From NCBI GenBank assembly GCA_964387495.1, contig CAYLXB010000006.1, forward strand, positions 1 through 64,000: a DNA stretch of 64,000 nucleotides, given 5' to 3'. This DNA is from DSXF01 sp964387495. GTDB lineage: Bacteria; Chloroflexota; Anaerolineae; Anaerolineales; Villigracilaceae. Numbering within the stretch: position 1 is the stretch's first letter; each line of letters opens with the position of its first letter. A program made the position numbers and the translations under genes. Shown here piece by piece: positions 1-8,451 of the stretch. The notes beneath the pieces were generated by a model. The model was not told where the DNA came from. It did no database searches and saw only the letters and a list, made by a program, of their open reading frames with translations.

Positions 1-119
1 ACTGTTCACCTGTAACGGTAAATGCTTGAAAATCGTAAATATAACTCTGATTTCAAAGCATGCTATACTAAAGTTGTTGTTAGGTCGTATATTAGCAAAA
101 TATCTGCCGAGGTTCGATT
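1..119. other. Intergenic start of window with possible promoter
   Basis: No gene is supported here. An extended -10-like sequence, TGC followed by TATACT at 64-69, lies about 50 bases before the ATG at 120 and could drive the CPBP gene. No convincing -35 box is seen, so this is tentative. Confidence 0.35.
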
Positions 120-734
120 ATGAAAAAGCCCGCTGGAAGAGTTTTCCCGCTTGCGCTTGTCGTCACCCTGGCGATGGCATTATTCTATACAGTTCTCGAT
201 ACCCGCCAGCCTCCTGAGCCCGTCTTATCGCTGCTTGCCTTCGTTCCTGGTTGTGTCAGCCTTTTGGCGCTGTCTGCTGCAGGTATGACGCGTTCAGAAT
301 TAAACCTGCGCCTGCTGCCCATTTCACGGCCGGGGTTGATCGCATTGGCGTCGGTTACGATCTTATTACTTCCCATCCTTGGTTCAAGTACAGCCTGGCT
401 TGGATGGCGCTGGCTGCCGGTTCTCGTCTATGCGCCAGCCTCCGGGATCGCTCAGGAACTCTATTTTCGTTCTTCCCTGCTACCCGCTTTGGAGAGGACC
501 TTTGCAGGTAAAAAAAAGGTTGCTCTCCTGGTCCATGCAGCGATCTTCATCGGTTTTCACTTCCGGACCTTCCGGTCCATTTCAGAACTCGCGCCTGCCA
601 TGGTGGTTGCAACCGTATTGTTCCTGGCGGGCTGCGCGTGGGGATGGCAGGTGCAGAAGGATCGGACGGTGATCTGGGCCATGATCCAACACAGTGCATT
701 CCTTGTGCTCATGTCCATGTTTGACTGGGCTTGA
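120..734 (+). CDS. CPBP (Abi/CAAX-like) intramembrane metalloprotease family protein
   Basis: A 204-residue, strongly hydrophobic protein with several membrane segments. It has the three motif blocks of the CPBP family: QELYFR at residues 112-117, FIGFHF with His147, and His191 in the last helix followed by an Asp near 202. In known members a Glu-Glu pair and two His build the metal site in the membrane; here the first Glu of the pair is Gln, so activity may be altered. The gene starts at an ATG without a clear Shine-Dalgarno and is followed after 30 bases by a DinB-like gene on the same strand. Substrate and role cannot be read from the sequence. Confidence 0.75.
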   Translation: MKKPAGRVFPLALVVTLAMALFYTVLDTRQPPEPVLSLLAFVPGCVSLLALSAAGMTRSELNLRLLPISRPGLIALASVTILLLPILGSSTAWLGWRWLPVLVYAPASGIAQELYFRSSLLPALERTFAGKKKVALLVHAAIFIGFHFRTFRSISELAPAMVVATVLFLAGCAWGWQVQKDRTVIWAMIQHSAFLVLMSMFDWA

Positions 735-764
735 ACCCGATATTCCTTACACGCGGAGAATGGT

Positions 765-1274
765 ATGCAGTTTGATTCCATCTACAATGGGTTGGCGGGA
801 AACCTCCATGCCATCCAGCATTTATTGGCGGGCGTTACCCAGGATGAAGCGCAATCCAAACCCAACCCGGAAACCTGGTCTATCTTGGAAGTTGTCTGTC
901 ACCTCTTTGATGAAGAACGTGAAGATTTCCGGGCTCACCTGGATCATATTCTGTTCCATTCGCAGGAGCCCTGGCCGTTGATCGATCTGCAGGGTTGGGT
1001 GACAACGCGTGCATACAATCAGCGCGATTTTTCCGAAATGTTAGCTGCTTTCCTGGATGAACGTGGGAAGTCACTGGCCTGGCTGGCAGACCTACGTATG
1101 CAGAACTGGGGCGCAGCCTGTGTCACCTCCTTTGCCCGGTTGACCGCTGGCGATATGCTGGCATCCTGGCTGGCCCATGATAATCTGCACATCCGGCAAT
1201 TGGTGGAACTGCAGCGCGTTCGCATCCTCCGGCTTGCCGCACCGTATGATGTCCGTTATGCAGGGGAGTGGTAA
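765..1274 (+). CDS. DinB-like four-helix-bundle protein
   Basis: This 169-residue protein fits the DinB/YfiT superfamily, four-helix bundles that often bind a metal through three His and serve as thiol transferases or unknown hydrolases. The start region, with the phrase PETWSILEVVCHLFDEERED, and the late HDNLHIRQL place His residues at the expected sites. A GGAG Shine-Dalgarno precedes the ATG. It ends eight bases before the stop codon of the convergent sortase gene. The exact reaction is unknown; the family call is good, any enzymatic role is inference. Confidence 0.75.
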   Translation: MQFDSIYNGLAGNLHAIQHLLAGVTQDEAQSKPNPETWSILEVVCHLFDEEREDFRAHLDHILFHSQEPWPLIDLQGWVTTRAYNQRDFSEMLAAFLDERGKSLAWLADLRMQNWGAACVTSFARLTAGDMLASWLAHDNLHIRQLVELQRVRILRLAAPYDVRYAGEW

Positions 1275-1281
1275 GCGAAAA

Positions 1282-2712
1282 CTATTGAATATCCACAAGC
1301 ACCAGCCGAACCAACCGCCGGTAAAGGTAGGTGTTGCTGGCTGCATCGTACCCCTGGCAGGTAATCAGAGTCAGGTATGAGTTGCCTTCCAGATGTTGGA
1401 AGGCATAGGCGGTATCCTGCGGGTACACTTGCTGGCTGCTGCGCACGGCGAAAATGTAAGACTGGCCATAGATGTGGATAATAACCCGCTGGTCATAGGC
1501 CAGGGTTTTCAGATTGACGAATGGCCCGGGTTTGCCGTCGTAGCCATAGACATGAGCGGTCAGGACAGAATTGCCCTGCCAGGATGGGAAGGCGGTACCT
1601 TCCAACCAGCCGACCTGATTATTAAGCCAGGCTGTATCCCACCCATTAGCCTTGCCTGGCACTCCCACAATGGGGACCTTTACATCCAGAGAAGGGATCT
1701 CCAACCAGATGTTTCCCAAGGCCGTGTATATCTTATCTGCGGGTTGGGCTGATATCAGGGTTCGTTTACCCGGTGCAAAGCCTGTCGCTGGCAGCAGGCT
1801 GGTATCACCTACTGTGAACGTAACGACATCGTCCTTCCCATCATTAATGGGGTTACCAGCCTGGTCCTGCAGCGTGGTGGTGCCGCAGATAAACAGGCGA
1901 TAAATGCCGCGCGAAAGCGGGATGCCATTGTTGACAACAACCTCAGATATAAAGGGACCATTTCCGCCGTGGCGTTTATACGTGACAGGGCCGGTGGGCA
2001 GGGAGATATCATCCTTTTTGCGTCCATCCTCGCAGGTCAACGTGTCGAAATAGCCATCTGTTCCGGGTTGGATGAGCATATAGTTATAAGGGTTGGTCAC
2101 ATCTTCCAAGTAAAGATTGCCCTCTGGGTTCATCATGTCTTCGCTGAAATGAATTTCCAGCGAGGTAATGTACATCAGGTAGAATCCCCAATCTTGGATG
2201 TTTTTACCGCCTGGGAGGCCTTTCAATTCGTAAAGATAGACTTCCGGAACAATTTTATCCACGGTATAAATTTCACCCGCTGTGAAACCGCCCGGCAGGA
2301 TGCTGTTGCCTTCCAGATCCCAGATGGTGGCCGTGGTTTTTAAATCCAGGCGGATATCGCCATTTCCCGTACCGGTGTTGACGTTGGCGCGATAGAATCG
2401 GTCATTGCCGCTTATTTTGGTAATCGTTGCACCAAGTATTTTACCGCTGGTGGTCAGGGTGAAATCCGCGGCATTCACGCCAGTAACGTTTTCGTTGAAA
2501 TATATCCAAAACTGAACTGAACCTTTATTCGTTGGATTGGGATCGGCGCCGCGCAGGATGGCGACAATGTAGGGTGGGGCTATATCTGACTCGTTAACGC
2601 CGGCATGGATGGGAGTGCCCGGCAGGGGCACGGCAGCCAGAGAAAACACAATCAGAAACAGGAAAAGGATGGAACCAAAAGTTTGGTGTTTCGAATGCTT
2701 TAGAAAAAACAT
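1282..2712 (-). CDS. Sortase-family protein with N-terminal Ig-like domain
   Basis: A 476-residue exported protein. Residues 1-37 form a signal peptide. Residues about 45-150 look like a bacterial Ig-like domain (SVQFWIYFNENVTGV, AADFTL), followed by a second beta-rich segment to about 300. The C-terminal sortase domain (about 330-476) carries the catalytic triad pattern: His387 in LTAHVYG, Cys452 in LITCQGYD and Arg near 465-469 in YRRLVRLV. Sortases cleave a sorting motif and join the protein to an amine, usually on the cell wall. Unusually, LPATG occurs at residues 307-311, directly before the catalytic domain. The gene is alone on its strand, convergent with the DinB-like gene. No other clear LPXTG substrate was noticed in the window. 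Confidence 0.85.
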   Translation of the reverse strand: MFFLKHSKHQTFGSILFLFLIVFSLAAVPLPGTPIHAGVNESDIAPPYIVAILRGADPNPTNKGSVQFWIYFNENVTGVNAADFTLTTSGKILGATITKISGNDRFYRANVNTGTGNGDIRLDLKTTATIWDLEGNSILPGGFTAGEIYTVDKIVPEVYLYELKGLPGGKNIQDWGFYLMYITSLEIHFSEDMMNPEGNLYLEDVTNPYNYMLIQPGTDGYFDTLTCEDGRKKDDISLPTGPVTYKRHGGNGPFISEVVVNNGIPLSRGIYRLFICGTTTLQDQAGNPINDGKDDVVTFTVGDTSLLPATGFAPGKRTLISAQPADKIYTALGNIWLEIPSLDVKVPIVGVPGKANGWDTAWLNNQVGWLEGTAFPSWQGNSVLTAHVYGYDGKPGPFVNLKTLAYDQRVIIHIYGQSYIFAVRSSQQVYPQDTAYAFQHLEGNSYLTLITCQGYDAASNTYLYRRLVRLVLVDIQ

Positions 2713-2756
2713 TTAGAGTCTCACAAAATCGTTCTCAGAGGTCTGAGCAGTCCCTT

Positions 2757-2762
2757 ATTATA
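2757..2762 (-). promoter_or_regulatory. Candidate -10 box for the sortase gene
   Basis: A consensus TATAAT reads on the minus strand about 45 bases before the sortase ATG. No good -35 is seen at the usual distance. Confidence 0.4.
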
Positions 2763-2863
2763 TACGCACTTTACAGCCTGATGAGGCAAAAATCACCATG
2801 GAAGATGAATAAAGCCGTGAGAGTTTTCGCATATCAGCCTGGCAGGGGCTGGCTGGAGTGTGT

Positions 2864-2869
2864 TACACT
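2864..2869 (+). promoter_or_regulatory. Extended -10 promoter for patatin operon
   Basis: TGT-TACACT gives an extended -10 box. Transcription would begin near 2876. This puts the Shine-Dalgarno AGAAGGATGG inside the mRNA and supports the GTG start at 2907 over upstream candidates. Confidence 0.45.
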
Positions 2870-2906
2870 AATAGCGAAAATGTTTCAGAAGGATGGACCA
2901 GTTCAG

Positions 2907-3806
2907 GTGAAGAAACGGGAAATAACACTCGCATTAGGCGGCGGCGGTGCCAAAGGGAACGCCCATATTGGTATCCTGCGCCGCCTGGAAGAAGAAGGTT
3001 TTATCGTCCGGGCTGTTGCAGGGACGAGTATTGGGGCAATTGTGGCCATCATGTATGCGGCCGGGTTCAACCCGGATGAAATCGAAACGCGTTTCCGAGC
3101 CGTGGATCAGGGCAAGTTGTACGGCCGGGGAGCCGATGAAGGCCCATCTTTGTTGGGATTGGCCGGGGCCAGGAAATGGCTGGATGAAACATTAAAAGAG
3201 CGTACCTTTGTTGACCTGAAAATCCCCTGTGCCGTAACTGCTGTAGATGTGGATGAAACTCGCGAGATTATCCTGAAGGATGGATTGCTTATTGATGCAA
3301 TCCTGGCGTCCATCGCCATTCCGGGGATTTTCCCCCCGCACGCCATCAATGGTCGAAGGTTGGTGGATGGTGGCGTGCTTGATCCGGTGCCAGTAGCGGT
3401 CGCGCGTTCCATGGCTCCAGATTTACCGGTGGTGGCTGTGGTGCTTACCGAGCAGATTGGAGAACCGATTCCTGCAGGCCTGCCTGTGCCATTACCGGAC
3501 TATATTCCTGCACCGCTGGTAGAGCGCCTGACGCGGCTGCGATTTGCCCAGGCTTTCGATATCTTTCTGCGCTCAGTGGATATTTCCACGCGCCTGATGA
3601 CCGAATTGCGTCTGGAGGTGGATAAGCCAGATGTGATCATCCGTCCTGCTGTCACCCAGGTCGGACTGTTGGACAAAGTGGATGTTCTGCATATTGTCCG
3701 GCTGGGTGAGCGCGCTGTAGACAGTGTCCTCCCAGATCTGCAGCGTGCGGTTTCCTGGCCGAACCGATTCCGTCTGGGTACCCGGCGGCTCTGGAGGCAG
3801 GTATGA
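2907..3806 (+). CDS. Patatin-like phospholipase (NTE/RssA-type)
   Basis: A 299-residue member of the patatin family, serine hydrolases with a Ser-Asp dyad acting on acyl esters of lipids. The glycine-rich oxyanion loop LALGGGGAKG lies near the N-terminus, the nucleophile elbow GTSIG follows about 30 residues later, and the catalytic Asp sits in VDGGVLDPVP. Start choice: GTG 2907 follows the Shine-Dalgarno AGAAGGATGG and a likely promoter at 2864; ATG 2880 and ATG 2781 are in-frame alternatives. The stop overlaps the start of the next gene (ATGA), so the two are translationally coupled. No signal peptide is visible, so the enzyme is probably cytoplasmic or peripheral to the membrane. Confidence 0.88.
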   Translation: MKKREITLALGGGGAKGNAHIGILRRLEEEGFIVRAVAGTSIGAIVAIMYAAGFNPDEIETRFRAVDQGKLYGRGADEGPSLLGLAGARKWLDETLKERTFVDLKIPCAVTAVDVDETREIILKDGLLIDAILASIAIPGIFPPHAINGRRLVDGGVLDPVPVAVARSMAPDLPVVAVVLTEQIGEPIPAGLPVPLPDYIPAPLVERLTRLRFAQAFDIFLRSVDISTRLMTELRLEVDKPDVIIRPAVTQVGLLDKVDVLHIVRLGERAVDSVLPDLQRAVSWPNRFRLGTRRLWRQV

Positions 3807-4030
3807 CACGTGATTTGCGCCAGTATGCCCGCCAAACTAATGTCCGTCTGGCCGTAGGGGCTTTGCTGCTTCTGTTTATTATTGGGGATGGACTGATTTA
3901 TTATTTCTATGGAAAAGGTGCGGCCATCTTGGGCCTGTTTTGCATCCTTGGAGGACTAGCTCCAGTTGTACTGGTCATTCTGGCAGTGGCTCTGCTGGAT
4001 TGGTTGGCAAGGTTGAGAGATCGCGAATGA
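3803..4030 (+). CDS. Small two-helix membrane protein
   Basis: A 75-residue protein with two hydrophobic stretches (about 17-32 and 40-64) and a basic-acidic C-terminal tail. It overlaps the patatin gene by four bases at its start and the esterase gene by four bases at its end, so all three are likely made together. No family is recognised. Its position between two lipid/ester hydrolases suggests an accessory membrane role, which is inference only. Confidence 0.7.
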   Translation: MTRDLRQYARQTNVRLAVGALLLLFIIGDGLIYYFYGKGAAILGLFCILGGLAPVVLVILAVALLDWLARLRDRE

Positions 4031-4683
4031 ATCATCATCCTGAACATCTGCTGTTGGCACATGGGTCGTGGACTGTGCGTCTGCGCCCCGCTTTGGCCCA
4101 TCCTGAAAGGATCCTGGTGCTGCTGCATGGCTGGACTGGCGACGAGAACTCGATGTGGATCTTTGTGCGCAACTTCCCGCCCAATTTCGCCATCCTCGCG
4201 CCGCGCGCTCCTCACGCGGCTCCCGAGGGCGGCTATGCATGGCGTCAGATCAAACCCAATTCGTGGGGGTATCCAACGGTGGCGGAATTAAGCCCGGCAG
4301 CAGATGCTCTCATTCAACTGGTGGATGAACTGGCAGTGGAACGAAATTGGGATATAAACCAGTTCGATTTGATTGGTTTCAGCCAGGGCGCAGCCCTGAC
4401 CACCCTGCTGGCCTTCCTGTACCCGGCGCGCATCCGGCGGATGGGTGTCCTGGCCGGCTTTCTGCCGGAGGGGGTGGATGTGCAGATCCCAGAGCGGCCG
4501 CTGGCAGGTAAGTATATCTACATGGCTCACGGTACGCAGGATACCCTGGTGCCGGTCGAGCGAGCCCGGCAGTCAAAGATCGCGCTGGAGAAGGCGGGAG
4601 CACAGGTATCTTACTGTGAAGTGGAGACCGGCCACAAGGTCAGCGCAGAATGCCTGCGAGGGATGGAGACCTTTTTTGTTTAG
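4027..4683 (+). CDS. Carboxylesterase / phospholipase-type alpha/beta hydrolase
   Basis: A 218-residue alpha/beta hydrolase of the small carboxylesterase (YpfH/EstB-like) group. LLHGWTGDE is the oxyanion region, GFSQGA carries the nucleophile Ser, GTQDTLVP the acid Asp and ETGHKV the His. An upstream in-frame ATG at 3940 would overlap the previous gene widely; the ATG at 4027 coincides with that gene's stop in an ATGA overlap and begins directly before the conserved core, so it is preferred. Substrates are probably short esters or lysophospholipids, judging from the family and the neighbouring patatin. Confidence 0.85.
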   Translation: MNHHPEHLLLAHGSWTVRLRPALAHPERILVLLHGWTGDENSMWIFVRNFPPNFAILAPRAPHAAPEGGYAWRQIKPNSWGYPTVAELSPAADALIQLVDELAVERNWDINQFDLIGFSQGAALTTLLAFLYPARIRRMGVLAGFLPEGVDVQIPERPLAGKYIYMAHGTQDTLVPVERARQSKIALEKAGAQVSYCEVETGHKVSAECLRGMETFFV

Positions 4684-4757
4684 GGTTTTCTCATGTGAGC
4701 GTTGACGCCCGCTTTATTTCCGTGTATCCTTGTCCAAATTAATTCCTGGTGAGACCT

Positions 4758-5885
4758 ATGAAAATTCCACGTTCTGCTCTTTCGCGTCGTGATTTCTTAA
4801 AACTGACAAGCGCCGGCCTGGGTGCGTTCGCGTTCAGCCCGCTGATGCGTGCGGCAGGCATGGTTCAATTCCCGTCCGTTGAACGACTGGGGCGGGTGAC
4901 CGAAGCAAAAGTGGATGTCAAGTCCATCCCCAGTTACGATGCGCCGGCCATTGGCCAACTACAGGCGGACAATGTTGTTGAATGGAGGCGCGAGGTGAAT
5001 GGACTTACCCCGAATTATGCATCCAGAAACCAGCGCTGGGTGGAAACAGAGTATGGATACATCTTTTCTTCTTACCTGCAACCGGTCCGCAACCTGCCAA
5101 ATTCCCCTCTCCAATCCATACCCGATGGCACGCCGGGCTTTTGGGCAGAAGTAACTGTCCCCTGGGTGGATCTGGTTCTGGATGGTCCGCCAACCTCTCC
5201 TTGGATCAAAAGCCTGATTCAGTATAATTTTCCTCCCCGCCTGTATTATGGCCAGGTAGTCTGGATTGACCAGGTAAAAACTGACGACAATGGCCAGATC
5301 CTTTACAGGTTCAATGAAGACTCGGGGCACGGTTATGGTTATGGAGATCTTTTCTGGGCTGATGCCAGCAGCCTTTATCCTCTAGGGGATGAAGATGTAG
5401 CTCCCATCAGTCCGGATGTGGACCCGGCTGCCAAAACGATTTCTGTCGATCTGACTTACCAGACGTTGTCATGCTATGAAAATAAGGTGGAGGTCTATTT
5501 CTGCCGTGTATCCAGCGGGGCCAAATATGCTGCTTCAGGCGCCATTGTGGATAAGTGGGCAACTCCAGCTGGTCAGTTGAATACGCACTGGAAGATTATC
5601 TCACTCAACATGAGCGGAGGCTCCAGCACGGCTGGTTATTCCACTCCAGCAGTGCCCTGGTCTACGGTTATTGACCCCAATGGAGTCGCTATTCATGGTG
5701 CCTTCTGGCATAATGATTTTGGCACCCCGCGTTCGCACGGCTGCATCAATGTCCGGCCGGAGGATGCCAAGTGGATCTTCCGCTGGACAACACCTTTCGT
5801 TTCGTTGCAGCAGAGTGAAATTCGAATGACCTGGCCCGATCACGGCACCGTCGTTACTACTACAGAAAAAACACTTCCGTACTAG
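4758..5885 (+). CDS. Tat-exported L,D-transpeptidase (YkuD domain)
   Basis: A 375-residue protein with a twin-arginine signal (SRRDFLKL near residues 9-16, then a hydrophobic stretch). The C-terminal YkuD domain shows the hallmark HG at 'AIHGAFWHN' and SHGCINVR with the catalytic Cys. L,D-transpeptidases make 3-3 peptidoglycan cross-links or attach proteins to the wall outside the membrane. The middle (about 40-215) looks like SH3-type surface modules that often precede this domain. Start: ATG 4758 puts RR at the usual place; a GTG at 4749 is an alternative. It stands directly before the ccdA thiol-redox group on the same strand. Confidence 0.9.
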   Translation: MKIPRSALSRRDFLKLTSAGLGAFAFSPLMRAAGMVQFPSVERLGRVTEAKVDVKSIPSYDAPAIGQLQADNVVEWRREVNGLTPNYASRNQRWVETEYGYIFSSYLQPVRNLPNSPLQSIPDGTPGFWAEVTVPWVDLVLDGPPTSPWIKSLIQYNFPPRLYYGQVVWIDQVKTDDNGQILYRFNEDSGHGYGYGDLFWADASSLYPLGDEDVAPISPDVDPAAKTISVDLTYQTLSCYENKVEVYFCRVSSGAKYAASGAIVDKWATPAGQLNTHWKIISLNMSGGSSTAGYSTPAVPWSTVIDPNGVAIHGAFWHNDFGTPRSHGCINVRPEDAKWIFRWTTPFVSLQQSEIRMTWPDHGTVVTTTEKTLPY

Positions 5886-5896
5886 AGGTATTGATA

Positions 5897-6826
5897 ATGG
5901 GTAATTCGGATATCAGTATATGGTTCGCCTTTGTCGCCGGCCTGGCATCGTTTCTCTCCCCGTGTGTTTTCTCATTGGTGCCGGCCTATGTCAGTTACCT
6001 GAGCGGCCGTTCGGCGGGAGTGGCCGAAACAGGGCAGGAAAACCGCTGGGCCACCCTAAGCCACGGGCTGGCTTTTGTGCTGGGTTTTAGTCTCGTCTTT
6101 GTCCTGCTGGGGGCCGCGTCCTCGGCGCTTGGCTCGGTATTGGTTGGCTTGGGCCACTGGCTGACGCGTTTGGGCGGGCTGGTGGTGATCGTGTTCGGCC
6201 TCCATATGACCGGCATTTTCCGCATCCGGTTCCTGGAGTATGACCTGCGCAATCAGACTGCTCCTGACCGCAGTTTGGGGTATTTGTCCTCGGCTTTGAT
6301 GGGAGTGTTCTTCTCATTTGGCTGGTCACCCTGTGTGGGACCTATCCTGGGAGCTATTCTGACTATCTCCTTCAGCGGCGGATCGGTCAGCCAGGGGGTT
6401 GTTCTCTTGAGCGCCTATTCTGCAGGATTGGCGATCCCCTTCCTGCTGGCGGCCACACAGATTGGTCTGGTGGCGAAGTTCATCCGGCGCTATGGCAGGG
6501 TAATGCGCTATGTGGAAATTGTCATGGGTATTCTACTGATCGTAATCGGCATATTACTGCTGCTCGGACGTTTTACTTTGATCAGTTCCCAACTTTCCGG
6601 ACAGGGGCTCCTGGCCGGGACGATGGATGAAGTCGTGCTGGGTCGCATTATGCTGCTTGTAATCCTGGCATCAGGATTCCTGGGCCTGATCCCGGCTGCG
6701 ATTGCCCGTTCCAAGGGGCGCAGCTTTTTGGATTGGTGGTTGTTCGGTTGGGGGTTGCTCATAGTTGCATTGCCAATGGCCTTGCTGATAAAGGCCGGGA
6801 ATGATAGGGTCGTTCAGGTCGAATAG
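5897..6826 (+). CDS. ccdA: Cytochrome c biogenesis protein CcdA (thiol electron carrier)
   Basis: A 309-residue polytopic membrane protein. 'SFLSPCVFSLVPAY' near the N-terminus and 'FGWSPCVGPILGA' in the middle are the two conserved Pro-Cys motifs that pass electrons from cytoplasmic thioredoxin to extracytoplasmic thiol proteins. At least six hydrophobic segments are visible. The AGAGG Shine-Dalgarno fits ATG 5897 rather than TTG 5891. The following TlpA-like gene is a natural electron acceptor. C-terminal residues beyond the usual CcdA core (about 235-309) add further membrane segments. Confidence 0.9.
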   Translation: MGNSDISIWFAFVAGLASFLSPCVFSLVPAYVSYLSGRSAGVAETGQENRWATLSHGLAFVLGFSLVFVLLGAASSALGSVLVGLGHWLTRLGGLVVIVFGLHMTGIFRIRFLEYDLRNQTAPDRSLGYLSSALMGVFFSFGWSPCVGPILGAILTISFSGGSVSQGVVLLSAYSAGLAIPFLLAATQIGLVAKFIRRYGRVMRYVEIVMGILLIVIGILLLLGRFTLISSQLSGQGLLAGTMDEVVLGRIMLLVILASGFLGLIPAAIARSKGRSFLDWWLFGWGLLIVALPMALLIKAGNDRVVQVE

Positions 6827-6862
6827 CGATCAAAGTCCAGATTTCCCAGACGAGGAATCTTC

Positions 6863-7432
6863 TTGGAACGTAAACCCTCTTCCATCTCAACGATCATCCT
6901 GGTACTGACAGCTGCGTTCTGCCTGATAAGTGTGATTTGTTTGGTGGCAGCCGGCGGTGGATTGTCCTTACTCAGAGATCTGGCTGTAAGCGGGGCGGGT
7001 AGCCAGCTTCGTGTCAAAGTGGGAAGTGCTGCGCCGGATTTCAGCTTACCCACCATGCAGGGAGGAAAATTCAGCCTGGGTGAATTCCGCGGCTATGCCG
7101 TGTTGATAAATTTTTGGGCTACTTGGTGTTCGCCCTGCCGGGCTGAGATGCCGCTTCTGCAGGAAAAATACGACCAGCATTTTCCACACTTGGTAATTCT
7201 GGCAGTGGAGCAGGGTGATGCTCGATCCGATGTTGCCCGCGTTGTAGGTGATTGGGATTTGAAATTCACGATTCTGCTTGATAAGGATTATGCCGTCAGC
7301 GGCCATTATGGAGTAACCGGCTTGCCCACTTCTTTCTTTGTGGATGAGGATGGTATTGTCCGGGCGGTCTATGTGGGACAAATTTCTGAGCGGGAACTGG
7401 ATTCCCGCCTTTTGCTATTAGGATTGGAATAA
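6863..7432 (+). CDS. TlpA/ResA-like membrane-anchored thioredoxin
   Basis: A 189-residue thioredoxin-fold protein with an N-terminal membrane anchor (about 8-32) and the redox motif WCSPC near residue 90, then 'TGLPTSFFVDEDG' with the cis-Pro. Such proteins reduce disulfides, for example in apocytochrome c, outside the membrane, fed by CcdA, which lies just upstream. It starts with TTG; GACGAGG upstream is the likely ribosome site. Its stop overlaps the next gene (TAATG). Confidence 0.9.
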   Translation: MERKPSSISTIILVLTAAFCLISVICLVAAGGGLSLLRDLAVSGAGSQLRVKVGSAAPDFSLPTMQGGKFSLGEFRGYAVLINFWATWCSPCRAEMPLLQEKYDQHFPHLVILAVEQGDARSDVARVVGDWDLKFTILLDKDYAVSGHYGVTGLPTSFFVDEDGIVRAVYVGQISERELDSRLLLLGLE

Positions 7433-8451
7433 TGCTCACCGTCACTTTGTATACCCGTCCGGAGTGCCGCCTGTGCGAACAGGCCAAGGCCGACTTGGCG
7501 TCCCTGCAGGAAGAAGTTCCTCACCACTTAGTGGAGGTAAACATCGAACAGGATGACGCTTTGCAAAAGACCTACGGTTTCGAGATCCCGGTCGTGGAGG
7601 CTGGTCCATATAAACTGAAAGCCCCGATTACCATGCAGGAACTGAGCGTGACTTTGAACGCGGCGGCCGACCGGCGCGGCCAACTGCAAAATGTAGATGC
7701 CGAGGGATACGAGAAGCTTATTCAACGCAGCCATACTGTCACCACCGCCGACCGGTTTTCTGCCTGGCTTGCGCGACATTACCTGGCGCTTATCAACCTG
7801 GCCTTGATGTTTTATGTAGGCGTACCTTTCTTGGCGCCTGTGTTGATGAAAGCCGGACTGCCCGGCGCAGCGAGTGTTATCTATACCGTTTACAGTCCAC
7901 TCTGTCATCAATTCGGTTTTCGCTCGTGGTTTTTATTTGGCGAGCAGGCTTATTACCCATTGGCAGAGGCTCATATTCCGGGTGTGATGGATTTTGAAAC
8001 TGCCAGCGGCATTACCGGCCAGCATGAGTCTACCGGCCTTGCCCGGCTTCAGGCGCGTGCCTTCAAGGGCACTGAAACCGTCGGCTATAAAGTAGCTTTA
8101 TGTGAACGCGACGTGGCTATTTATGCTTCGATGATCTTTTTTGGGCTTATTTATGCCGCATCCGGCCGGCGAATCAAATCCATGCACTGGCTGGTGTGGA
8201 TCGTGATTGCCCTGGGGCCGGTTGGCATGGATGGATTTTCGCAGTTGATCAGCCAGATCCCATACCCCCCGATTGCATCGATTTTGCCTTATCGCGAGAG
8301 CACACCTTTTTTGCGCACACTAACCGGCTTCTTGTTTGGTTTCACCACTGCCTGGTTTTCCTATCCCCAGCTTGAAGAAACAATGCGCGAAACGCGGAAT
8401 TTCTACAGCAAGAAATTCGCCGTGGCGCAGAACTCTCCGTCGAAAACATGA
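7432..8451 (+). CDS. Glutaredoxin-like domain fused to DUF2085 membrane domain
   Basis: A 339-residue fusion. Residues 1-80 resemble a DUF836/glutaredoxin domain with Cys12-x-x-Cys15 (PECRLCEQ). Residues about 115-310 are a membrane region with the DUF2085 signatures 'SPLCHQFGFRSWFLFG' and 'LCERDVAIYASM'. The Cys/His pattern of DUF2085 suggests a metal or redox site at the membrane, but its function is not established. It is coupled to the TlpA-like gene by TAATG and to pgeF by ATGA. With CcdA and TlpA it forms a plausible thiol-relay set; that link is inference. Confidence 0.75.
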   Translation: MLTVTLYTRPECRLCEQAKADLASLQEEVPHHLVEVNIEQDDALQKTYGFEIPVVEAGPYKLKAPITMQELSVTLNAAADRRGQLQNVDAEGYEKLIQRSHTVTTADRFSAWLARHYLALINLALMFYVGVPFLAPVLMKAGLPGAASVIYTVYSPLCHQFGFRSWFLFGEQAYYPLAEAHIPGVMDFETASGITGQHESTGLARLQARAFKGTETVGYKVALCERDVAIYASMIFFGLIYAASGRRIKSMHWLVWIVIALGPVGMDGFSQLISQIPYPPIASILPYRESTPFLRTLTGFLFGFTTAWFSYPQLEETMRETRNFYSKKFAVAQNSPSKT

